From assembly GCA_045648025.1 (NCBI GenBank), contig JAZRNH010000039.1:1-17138 (forward strand): 17,138 nt of DNA, written 5' to 3'. This DNA is from RGIG1681 sp045648025 (GTDB lineage: Bacteria > Bacillota > Clostridia > Christensenellales > UBA1242). This document shows, piece by piece, positions 7,298 to 13,688 of this stretch. Made by a program: the position numbers and the translations under genes. A model generated the notes under the pieces. The model made no database searches and was not told the DNA's origin. It worked only from the letters and a program-made list of their open reading frames with translations. Numbering within the stretch: position 1 is the stretch's first letter; every line of letters starts with the position of its first letter.

Positions 7298-9547
7298 CTA
7301 TCTCTTTTCATGGAAAGTTCTTGCAATAACTTCTTCTTGATGAGCTCTATCAAGTTTGTTAAAGTTAACAGCATAACCAGATACACGAATTGTAAGATTT
7401 GGATATTTCCAAGGATTGTTCATAGCATCAACAAGTAAATCTCTGTTAAATACATTAACATTGATGTGTTGAGCACCTTGAACAAAGTATCCATCAATAA
7501 TTGAAACTAAGTTGTCAATTTGTTCTTCTTCGTTGTTTCCAAGAGCAGATGGAACAATTGAGAATGTGTTTGAAACACCATCTTGACAGCAGTTTTCAAA
7601 TTTAATTTTTGCAACTGAGTTAAGTGAAGCAAGAGCACCACTAGCATCTCTTCCGTGCATTGGGTTAGCACCAGGAGCAAATGCTTCACCAGATTTTCTT
7701 CCGTCTGGTGTGCTACCTGTCTTTTGACCATACATAACATTTGATGTAATGGTTAAAAGTGAAAGAGTTGGTTTTGCATTTCTATAAAGCTTGTGAGCTG
7801 CAATATCATCAAAGAATTCTTGAACGAGTTCAGCAGCAAGAGCATCAACTCTGTCATCATCGTTACCAAATTTTGGGAATTCTCCTTCTGTTTCAAAATC
7901 AATTGCAACACCTTGTTCATTTCTGATTGGTTTAACTTTTGCAAATTTAATTGCAGAAAGTGAGTCAACTGCACAAGAGAAACCTGCAATACCAAAAGCC
8001 ATAAGTCTTTCAACAGCTGTGTCATGAAGAGCCATTTGACTTGCTTCATAAGCATATTTATCATGCATAAAGTGAATGATATTGTTTGCATCAACATAGA
8101 TTTTTGCAATTTCTTTAAGCATTAAGCTATATTGTTTTCTAACTTTATCATAAGTTAAAACTTCTTCTGTGTTCTTTTCAAGACCTTCAACTGCAAGTTT
8201 ACCTGTCTTTTCATCAATACCACCATTGATAGCATAAAGAAGCGATTTTGCAAGGTTACATCTAGCACCAAAGAATTGCATTTGTTTACCAGATTTCATA
8301 GCTGAAACACAACAAGCGATTGCATAGTCATTACCATAAAGAGGTCTCATTGTGTCATCGCCTTCATATTGAATTGAATCAGTTTTAATAGAAATCTTAG
8401 CACAGTATTTTTTGAAGTTTTCAGGAAGACCCTTAGACCATAATACTGTAAGGTTTGGTTCAGCACTTGGATTCAAGTTGATAAGAGTATTTAAGAATCT
8501 AAATGAGTTCTTTGTTGTTAAACTCTTTGTTTCACTGATCATACCAGCAACTGATTCTGTTACCCAAGTTGGATCACCAGCAAAAAGTTCATCATAATCA
8601 GGAGTTCTTAAGTGTCTGATGAATCTAAGCTTAATAACATATTGGTCAACAAGTTCTTGAGCTTCAGCTTCTGTTAAAGTTCCTTCTGCAAGGTCTCTTT
8701 CAATATAAATATCATAGAATGTAGCATTTCTTCCCATAGAAGTTGCTGCACCATTGTTTTCTTTAGCACCTGCAAGGTAACCAAAGTATGCCCATTGCAT
8801 AGCTTCTTTAGCATTTGTAGCTGGTTTAGAAATGTCATAACCATAACTTGCAGCCATTTGTTTGATAGCTTCTAAAGCTCTGATTTGTTCATTAACTTCT
8901 TCACGAAGTCTGATGTTTTCTTCAATATATGTTTCATCGATATATTCGCCATTCAAATCTTTCTTTTTGAATTCGATGAGTTTGTCAATACCATAAAGAG
9001 CAATTCTTCTATAATCTCCAATGATTCTTCCTCTTCCATAACCATCAGGAAGACCAGTCAAAAGACCATTGCTTCTAGCTTTTCTAATAGCTGGTGTATA
9101 AGCATCAAAAACACCGTCATTATGTGTTTTTCTGTATGATGTGAAATGCTTATAAAGATCTGGATTAAGTTTATATCCATGTGATTCAAGAGCCTTCATA
9201 GCAACTTTTGTGCCACCATACATATTAACAATTCTTTTAAGTGGAGCATCTGTTTGAAGACCAACGATAACTTCATTTTCTTTATCAATGTATCCTGGAG
9301 CAAATGCTGTGATGCCGCTCAAAATGTTTGTTTCAACATCAAGACAACCACCATTTTTGTTTTCTTCTTCTAATAATTTTTCACATTTTGCCCAAACTGC
9401 TTTTGTTTTTTCTGTTGGACCAGCAAGGAATGAATCATCACCCTTGTATTCTGTGAAGTTTCTCACGATAAAGTTTGAAAGGTCAATTTCTTCCTTCCAA
9501 GAATCACCATGAAAACCTCTCCATGCTTGTTCAAAAATTTCTTCCAT
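7298..9547 (-). CDS. pflB: Formate acetyltransferase (pyruvate formate-lyase)
   Basis: Glycyl-radical enzyme that converts pyruvate and CoA to acetyl-CoA and formate in anaerobic fermentation. The 749 residues match the family. The catalytic cysteine pair is in IACCVS (Cys412-Cys413). The C-terminal radical loop is TIRVSGYAVNF with Gly724 as the radical site, 25 residues from the end as expected. N-terminal EQAWRGFHGDSWK and the GLPDGYGRGRIIGDYRR block are diagnostic of PflB rather than a diol dehydratase. The start at 9547 is chosen because AGGAG lies six nt upstream; an upstream non-ATG start at 9571 has no ribosome binding site. The gene ends in TAG, while its neighbours mostly use TAA. 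It is activated by PflA encoded next. Confidence 0.97.
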   Translation of the reverse strand: MEEIFEQAWRGFHGDSWKEEIDLSNFIVRNFTEYKGDDSFLAGPTEKTKAVWAKCEKLLEEENKNGGCLDVETNILSGITAFAPGYIDKENEVIVGLQTDAPLKRIVNMYGGTKVAMKALESHGYKLNPDLYKHFTSYRKTHNDGVFDAYTPAIRKARSNGLLTGLPDGYGRGRIIGDYRRIALYGIDKLIEFKKKDLNGEYIDETYIEENIRLREEVNEQIRALEAIKQMAASYGYDISKPATNAKEAMQWAYFGYLAGAKENNGAATSMGRNATFYDIYIERDLAEGTLTEAEAQELVDQYVIKLRFIRHLRTPDYDELFAGDPTWVTESVAGMISETKSLTTKNSFRFLNTLINLNPSAEPNLTVLWSKGLPENFKKYCAKISIKTDSIQYEGDDTMRPLYGNDYAIACCVSAMKSGKQMQFFGARCNLAKSLLYAINGGIDEKTGKLAVEGLEKNTEEVLTYDKVRKQYSLMLKEIAKIYVDANNIIHFMHDKYAYEASQMALHDTAVERLMAFGIAGFSCAVDSLSAIKFAKVKPIRNEQGVAIDFETEGEFPKFGNDDDRVDALAAELVQEFFDDIAAHKLYRNAKPTLSLLTITSNVMYGQKTGSTPDGRKSGEAFAPGANPMHGRDASGALASLNSVAKIKFENCCQDGVSNTFSIVPSALGNNEEEQIDNLVSIIDGYFVQGAQHINVNVFNRDLLVDAMNNPWKYPNLTIRVSGYAVNFNKLDRAHQEEVIARTFHEKR

Positions 9548-9567
9548 AAAATTCTCCTTTATCCTTA

Positions 9568-9639
9568 GCACTTTTTGTGCCGTGTTTACCTAATAAATTT
9601 ACAACTATTTAGGTCATTATTTTAGGAATTGCCCTAAAA
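9568..9639 (-). promoter_or_regulatory. Hairpin-rich leader of pflB
   Basis: Between the promoter and pflB, three inverted repeats follow one another on the minus strand. They are TTTTAGG/CCTAAAA with a 6-nt loop (9639-9620), CCTAAATA/TATTAGG with one bulge (9613-9589), and GCAC/GTGC with a 5-nt loop (9580-9568) just before the ribosome binding site. The TTAGG/CCTAA core recurs four times in alternating orientation. It could be an operator set or an mRNA-stability structure. It matches no riboswitch class I recognise. Confidence 0.45.
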
Positions 9640-9647
9640 CACACCCA

Positions 9648-9679
9648 ATTATAATAACAAAATTAACAATTAATTGCAA
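9648..9679 (-). promoter_or_regulatory. Probable promoter of pflB
   Basis: On the minus strand TTGCAA (9679-9674), 17 bp, TATTAT (9656-9651). An overlapping perfect TATAAT lies three bases further on (9653-9648) but has no -35 at standard spacing. This leaves an untranslated leader of about 95 nt. Confidence 0.6.
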
Positions 9680-9694
9680 CCCCTTTTTATGAAT

Positions 9695-9723
9695 TTAACA
9701 AACAATTATTAAATATTTGTTAA
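9695..9723 (-). repeat. Inverted repeat between greA and pflB
   Basis: TTAACAAA (9695-9702) and TTTGTTAA (9716-9723) form an 8-bp dyad with a 13-bp gap, directly after the greA stop and upstream of the pflB promoter. There is no T run, so it is not an intrinsic terminator. It may be an upstream operator. The half-site order is the reverse of the clostridial Rex consensus, so Rex is not claimed. Confidence 0.4.
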
Positions 9724-10227
9724 TTAATATCCATTTAAAGGAATACTTTCATCGTCAGTTCCCTTTGTTATTGACTTGATTGTAACTGTGTATGAATATT
9801 CTGGGCTAACTTTAACCAAAATTTTATCGCCGACCTTTTTGCCAAGAACAGCCTTACCAAATGGAGATTCTTTGCTAATGATTCCATTTTCCAAATCAAG
9901 TCTGGTGGTTGTTGAAAGCATAAGTGTTTCAACATCTCCTGTATCTTCATAAACAACTTCAATTTTATCAAACAAGCCAACTTCATCTTCTGCAGATTCA
10001 GCACTGATTACTTTTGCGGTTCTAATCATTTTTTCTAAAAACCTAATTCGACTTTCATTTCTGCAAAAAGCTCTTCTAGCACTTCTATACTCTGCATTTT
10101 CAGAGAGGTCACCAAGAGACCTTGCCTCTTTCACATCGTCAGAAAGCTGAGGTCTTAACACGGTTGCCCTGTGTTTGATTTCTTCTTTCATTTTTTTTAT
10201 ATCAATTTCAGTTAGTTCGTTATACAT
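9724..10227 (-). CDS. greA: Transcription elongation factor, GreA/GreB family
   Basis: Binds RNA polymerase in the secondary channel and stimulates cleavage of backtracked RNA. The 167 residues show the two-domain layout: an N-terminal coiled coil (about 5-75) with the acidic tip GDLSENAEY (39-47, Asp40 and Glu43), then an FKBP-like C-terminal domain containing NGIISKESPFGKAVLGKKVGDKILV (114-138). The tip is standard. The following helix (RSARRAFCRNESRIRFLEKMI) differs from the usual HAAKE.Q pattern, so this is a somewhat divergent member. The start at 10227 follows a GGTGAGG ribosome binding site with a short gap. It is transcribed alone from an extended -10 promoter, with no clear terminator before pflB. 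Confidence 0.9.
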   Translation of the reverse strand: MYNELTEIDIKKMKEEIKHRATVLRPQLSDDVKEARSLGDLSENAEYRSARRAFCRNESRIRFLEKMIRTAKVISAESAEDEVGLFDKIEVVYEDTGDVETLMLSTTTRLDLENGIISKESPFGKAVLGKKVGDKILVKVSPEYSYTVTIKSITKGTDDESIPLNGY

Positions 10228-10244
10228 ATCCTCACCACGAAAGA

Positions 10245-10253
10245 ATTATAACA
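10245..10253 (-). promoter_or_regulatory. Extended -10 promoter of greA
   Basis: Minus-strand TGTTATAAT (10253-10245). A T-rich TTTTCA lies 17 bp upstream as a weak -35. The predicted transcript start is about 10-12 nt before the ribosome binding site. Confidence 0.7.
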
Positions 10254-10294
10254 TTAATTTTAAAAAATGAAAAACAAATTATGTCATCTTTAAT

Positions 10295-10328
10295 AAAAAA
10301 CACATACTTATAGTATGTGCCTTTTTTT
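10295..10328. terminator. Terminator after the NADAR-like gene
   Basis: Stem CACATAC/GTATGTG (10301-10307 with 10313-10319) with a 5-nt loop, an A6 tract on the left (a T run for the minus strand) and T7 at 10322-10328. It ends the deoxyribonucleotidase/NADAR operon and insulates greA. Confidence 0.88.
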
Positions 10329-10343
10329 AATATGTGCAAAATT

Positions 10344-10985
10344 TTAGTTTTTATTCACAAAATCTCTTAGTGCATTTATTTGTTTTTCAAATTCATATCT
10401 TGTAAATAATGTTTCATTTTTGTTGTTTAAGCCCATTGTGTGAAGCAATATTTTGTTTCCTGTATTTTTAAGAGCCTGACGATAAAGTGGATTTTGAAGC
10501 ACAGCGACATACATTTCATCAATAAAATCGTCATATTCTTTGCTGTCTCTTTTCATCGCTCTGCCTTGAAAATATACAATTCCATCTTTCTTCCAATCAT
10601 AATCAGCAAAGGCTTTAACTTTGTTTGAAACCATTCCAGAATAACCAAAAACTTTTCTTTGAACAGATTTATTTTTAATTTTCATTGCTTGAAACACAGC
10701 TTCAATTGATTCAAATTTATGACCTTTAAAATAAAAACTATATCTAAACAGATTCGAAAGAACCTTTGGAAAAACTCCGTGATATAAAAAACCAATATCA
10801 ATCAAGTTTTCTTGTTCTGCAAAAACTTCACCGGTTTTGCCATCTTTTAAGCAATAACCCTCAACAAACACCGAGCCGTCTTTTTTTGTTTCAATTTCAG
10901 GCAATTCAAATTTAAAATTTTGTTTAAATTCTTGAAACTTTTTAAGTTCTTTTTTTATTTTTAAATCTAAAAATATATTTCTCAT
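10344..10985 (-). CDS. NADAR-like (YbiA/DUF1768) domain protein
   Basis: A 213-residue soluble protein whose residues about 74-190 resemble the NADAR fold. Visible marks are VLSNLF (75-80), a FKGHKFESIEAVFQAMK segment with Glu95 in the position of the conserved family glutamate, Trp131, QGRAMKR (140-146), LQNPLYRQAL (163-172) and LLHTMG (180-185). Characterised NADAR proteins are N-glycosidases, acting on ADP-ribosylated guanine in nucleic acids or on riboflavin-pathway intermediates. The first 70 residues are a Lys- and charge-rich extension that I do not recognise. The start has GGAG five nt upstream. It lies 16 bp behind the deoxyribonucleotidase gene in one operon, suggesting nucleotide salvage, repair or a phage-related task. 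The assignment is by pattern only and the substrate is unknown. Confidence 0.62.
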   Translation of the reverse strand: MRNIFLDLKIKKELKKFQEFKQNFKFELPEIETKKDGSVFVEGYCLKDGKTGEVFAEQENLIDIGFLYHGVFPKVLSNLFRYSFYFKGHKFESIEAVFQAMKIKNKSVQRKVFGYSGMVSNKVKAFADYDWKKDGIVYFQGRAMKRDSKEYDDFIDEMYVAVLQNPLYRQALKNTGNKILLHTMGLNNKNETLFTRYEFEKQINALRDFVNKN

Positions 10986-11001
10986 AAGTTCTCCAAAAAA
11001 A

Positions 11002-11568
11002 TTAATTTAGAAGCATTTCACCAATTTGTTTCCAACTATCTGCTCTAACAATTTTTAATTTTTTAAGCTCTTTATCGTCTAAATTCTTGTTGTGATAAGC
11101 AGTAAACATAATTTTGGTTTTTGATTTTCCAAGCAAGTTATCCGGTCTGTCATCAATTTGAATATCAGCTGTTAAAATGTTTTTTGTGCTAGTAAAAATA
11201 AACTTGTTAGGGTCTAAAAATGGAAAGTGTTTAACCAAAAAATCATATTTTTGCTTAAAGAACACCCCACTATCCTTCTCCATACATCTCCACACACAAG
11301 CTGAACAAATGTAAATATCATATACCTTATTGAGTTCTTTTAAAACCTTAACTGCACCATCAAAAACTCTTGCATGTTCATACAAGTTTTTATCTTTAAC
11401 AATGTTATAAAATTCTTTCTTCTTTTTTTCGGAACCAATAACATAATCAACATAAAATTGAGTAAAATCTTCGGTTTTATAATTTGTGCCTAAAAACTCA
11501 TTTATCTCTTTGATAAAATCATTTTCACACAAACAATCATCAACATCAATTAAAATTTTCTTTTTCAT
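11002..11568 (-). CDS. 5'(3')-deoxyribonucleotidase-like HAD phosphatase (NT5C family)
   Basis: A 188-residue HAD-superfamily phosphatase expected to dephosphorylate deoxynucleoside monophosphates. HAD motif I is ILIDVDDCL with Asp8 (nucleophile) and Asp10. Motif II is the Ser of YICSACVW. The late acidic motif is the NILTADIQIDDRPDNLLG segment, with paired aspartates binding Mg. This IDDRPDN form is characteristic of the NT5C family (Pfam PF06941), found in bacteria and many phages. The start at 11568 is preferred; the GTG at 11577 sits inside the AGGTGG ribosome binding site. It is the first gene of a two-gene operon with the NADAR-like gene and is divergent from the NrnB-like gene. Confidence 0.8.
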   Translation of the reverse strand: MKKKILIDVDDCLCENDFIKEINEFLGTNYKTEDFTQFYVDYVIGSEKKKKEFYNIVKDKNLYEHARVFDGAVKVLKELNKVYDIYICSACVWRCMEKDSGVFFKQKYDFLVKHFPFLDPNKFIFTSTKNILTADIQIDDRPDNLLGKSKTKIMFTAYHNKNLDDKELKKLKIVRADSWKQIGEMLLN

Positions 11569-11585
11569 ATTCACCACCTAAAATT

Positions 11586-11594
11586 AGTATAACA
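11586..11594 (-). promoter_or_regulatory. Extended -10 promoter of the deoxyribonucleotidase/NADAR operon
   Basis: Minus-strand TGTTATACT (11594-11586) about 18 nt upstream of the start codon. No clear -35. It shares the 117-bp gap with the divergent nrnB-like promoter. Confidence 0.6.
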
Positions 11595-11637
11595 CACTCT
11601 AAATAAACTTGCTAACAATTTTATATATTGCTTTTTG

Positions 11638-11666
11638 TTGACATAAAATTTGTATATTTTTAAAAT
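11638..11666 (+). promoter_or_regulatory. SigA promoter of the NrnB-like gene
   Basis: Perfect -35 TTGACA (11638-11643), 17-bp spacer, -10 TAAAAT (11661-11666). Its position shows that an upstream reading-frame start at 11650 lies in the promoter spacer and cannot be translated from this transcript. Confidence 0.88.
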
Positions 11667-11685
11667 AAACATAGAGGATAATTTT

Positions 11686-12606
11686 ATGAAAATTTTGTTA
11701 TTTACCCACATTGTTGATATTGACGGAATGGGCTCAGCAGTTTTGTCTAATATCGTATTTAAAAATCCGGACATCATTTTTTGCGACACCTTTGAAATTA
11801 ATCAAAAAGTATTGCAAAAGCTTGAAGACAAATCAATCTATCTCTATGACAAAATTTTTATAACCGACCTATGCCCTAACGAAGACCTTATTGAAAAAAT
11901 TGAAAATGATGAAAATTTAAAAACTAAAGTTCAAATTTTAGACCACCATATTTCAATTTTAGAAAGTTTAAAATCAAGCCATAAAATTGCCAAAATAATT
12001 ATAGAAAATTCTGCAGGAAAATGTTCTGGCACAAGTTTATTCTATGATTACTTAAAAGAAAATAGTCTAATTTTACCAAACAAAGTTGCAGATGATTTTG
12101 TTGAACTCACCAGACAATATGACACTTGGGAATGGAAAACAAAATACAACAACGAATCTGCCAACAATTTAAACATTATGTTTTCAATTTTTGGCAGAGA
12201 AAATTATGTTGAAATATTCAGCAAAAAATTAGCAAACAATGAATCATTATTTTCTGAAAATGACAAAATTTTAATAAATAAATTTAAAGAAAATATGAAT
12301 AAAATTTGTGATGGCTACATTCAAAAAATTCACATTGAAACAGTTGCAAATTACACCGCAGCTGTAATAGATGAAATGGAAGATGAATATAAGAACGATG
12401 TTGCTGAAAAACTAAAATCTAAAAAAGACCTAAACATTGACTTTGTTGCAATGCTAATCACCAAACGAAACACCATTTCTTTTAGAGCAATAAAACCAGA
12501 TGTTAATGTTGGCAAAATAGCAGAACTTTTTGGCGGAAAAGGTCATAAACCTGCAGGAAGTTGTACCTCTAGTTTAGAAGCAAAAACAGCATTTAAAATC
12601 AAGTAA
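11686..12606 (+). CDS. DHH-family phosphoesterase, NrnB-like
   Basis: A 306-residue DHH/DHHA1 phosphoesterase that probably degrades very short RNA oligomers or a related phosphodiester. The N-terminal DHH domain begins THIVDIDGMGSA (Asp11 and Asp13 as metal ligands), has a further acidic motif ITDLCP (59-64), and carries the name motif ILDHHIS (Asp86-His87-His88). QYDTWEW (144-150) is a feature I associate with the NrnB/YngD subgroup. The C-terminal DHHA1 domain contains FRAIKPDVNVGKIAE followed by FGGKGHKPAGS, the substrate-binding glycine/histidine loop. The start at 11686 has GAGG eight nt upstream. It is monocistronic, convergent with the NrnA-like gene across a shared terminator. The subgroup is probable; the natural substrate is not known. 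Confidence 0.8.
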   Translation: MKILLFTHIVDIDGMGSAVLSNIVFKNPDIIFCDTFEINQKVLQKLEDKSIYLYDKIFITDLCPNEDLIEKIENDENLKTKVQILDHHISILESLKSSHKIAKIIIENSAGKCSGTSLFYDYLKENSLILPNKVADDFVELTRQYDTWEWKTKYNNESANNLNIMFSIFGRENYVEIFSKKLANNESLFSENDKILINKFKENMNKICDGYIQKIHIETVANYTAAVIDEMEDEYKNDVAEKLKSKKDLNIDFVAMLITKRNTISFRAIKPDVNVGKIAELFGGKGHKPAGSCTSSLEAKTAFKIK

Positions 12607-12702
12607 AAAGTATCTATTTTATTAGTTATTTTGTATAAAATTTAAATATCTAATTAAAAATATACAATTTAATCATCTATAATCAGTATATTTTTAAATA
12701 GC

Positions 12703-12731
12703 AAAAAACACTGCAAATTTGCAGTGTTTTT
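12703..12731. terminator. Bidirectional terminator between two DHH-family genes
   Basis: A perfect 20-bp palindrome at 12708-12727 (arms ACACTGCAAA) is flanked by an A run on the left and a T run on the right, so it can stop both convergent transcripts. The remaining bases from 12607 are AT-rich with no feature seen. Confidence 0.92.
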
Positions 12732-12739
12732 ACATTTTG

Positions 12740-13687
12740 TTATTTATTTAAGAATTCTTTTGCTGATTTAATGATTTCTTCAACAGAAACATTTTTAATA
12801 GTAAATCCAGCTTCTTTTTTGTGACCGCCACCACCAAACACTGCCGCAAGTTTATCTGCAATTTCAGATACATTGCTCATAACTTTTGCAACAATTGTGT
12901 CTTCTTGTTTGATTAAAACCAAAAACACATCAAAGCCTTCAATTTGTCTTAAATCTTCAGCAAGTTTTTTTACAATTTGATTGTGTGTAAGTTTTTCAAA
13001 AGCTGGGTCTTTTTTATCAACCACAACATAATGAAAACCGTCATATTTGATTCCATCAACAAGTTTTGCAAGTGCTTGAAATTCATATAAAGTTCTTTCA
13101 CTAAAAGTCTTTTTTATGATTTTAACATAATCAATTTTAAAGTTGATTAACCTTTGAGCAATTGCCATTGTTTTTGATGACAATCTTCTTGTGAAGCAGT
13201 TTGTGTCGTTTAAGATTCCTGCATACAAATATTCACAAATTGTTTTTGTGAAAGCAGCCTTTCCTTCTGTTTTAATAATTTCAAAAATTATTTCACAGGT
13301 TGAGCTGATTCCAGGAATTGAAAGAGTGAAATCTGCTTCATATTTATTATCTTGATGATGGTCAATATTAATTTTATATTCTGCCCCATCAAAGTCTTTT
13401 TCAAAACTTCCAAGTCTTTTCTTTTCATTAAGATCAAGAGCAATAAAATTATATTTAGCATGACTAACTTTTGAAACAATAAGTGAATAGTCACCTTTCC
13501 AAGATATAATGTCATTGTCTTTTTCTTCAAGCAAAACAAAAACTGTTTTGCCATTATTTTTCAAAAATTCAGCAACTGCTAAGCATGAACCAATTGAGTC
13601 TTGGTCTGGCTTTAAATGACCTGCAATATAAATTGGCAAATCATTAAGATTTAGAAGTTCTGATTTTGCGGTTTTAAATTTATTCAC
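12740..13687 (-). CDS. nrnA: DHH-family phosphoesterase, NrnA-like oligoribonuclease / pAp phosphatase
   Basis: A 315-residue cytosolic phosphoesterase of the NrnA type; family members hydrolyse nanoRNA and 3'-phosphoadenosine 5'-phosphate. The DHH domain has GHLKPDQDSIGS (23-34; His24, Asp28, Asp30), IALDL (82-86), INIDHHQD (106-113, Asp109-His110-His111) and GILNDTNCF with Asp161, which together form the two-metal site. The DHHA1 domain ends with FGGGGHKKEAGF near residue 290. The start is GTG at 13687, one base after the TAA of the upstream fusion gene, with AGGAG six nt before it; an ATG in the junction meets TGA at once. Tight coupling to the synthetase fusion suggests it removes a product, by-product or signal of that protein. 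Catalytic motifs look complete. Confidence 0.87.
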   Translation of the reverse strand: MNKFKTAKSELLNLNDLPIYIAGHLKPDQDSIGSCLAVAEFLKNNGKTVFVLLEEKDNDIISWKGDYSLIVSKVSHAKYNFIALDLNEKKRLGSFEKDFDGAEYKINIDHHQDNKYEADFTLSIPGISSTCEIIFEIIKTEGKAAFTKTICEYLYAGILNDTNCFTRRLSSKTMAIAQRLINFKIDYVKIIKKTFSERTLYEFQALAKLVDGIKYDGFHYVVVDKKDPAFEKLTHNQIVKKLAEDLRQIEGFDVFLVLIKQEDTIVAKVMSNVSEIADKLAAVFGGGGHKKEAGFTIKNVSVEEIIKSAKEFLNK

Positions 13688-13688
13688 A

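Noticed and set aside
9695..9723. Rex redox-repressor site upstream of pflB
   Set aside because: The half-sites are in the opposite order to the clostridial Rex consensus and the gap is 13 bp rather than about 4, so only an unassigned inverted repeat is reported.
11650..11685. Twelve-residue N-terminal extension of the NrnB-like protein
   Set aside because: It starts inside the promoter spacer (TTGACA-17-TAAAAT), while the ATG at 11686 has GAGG at good spacing.
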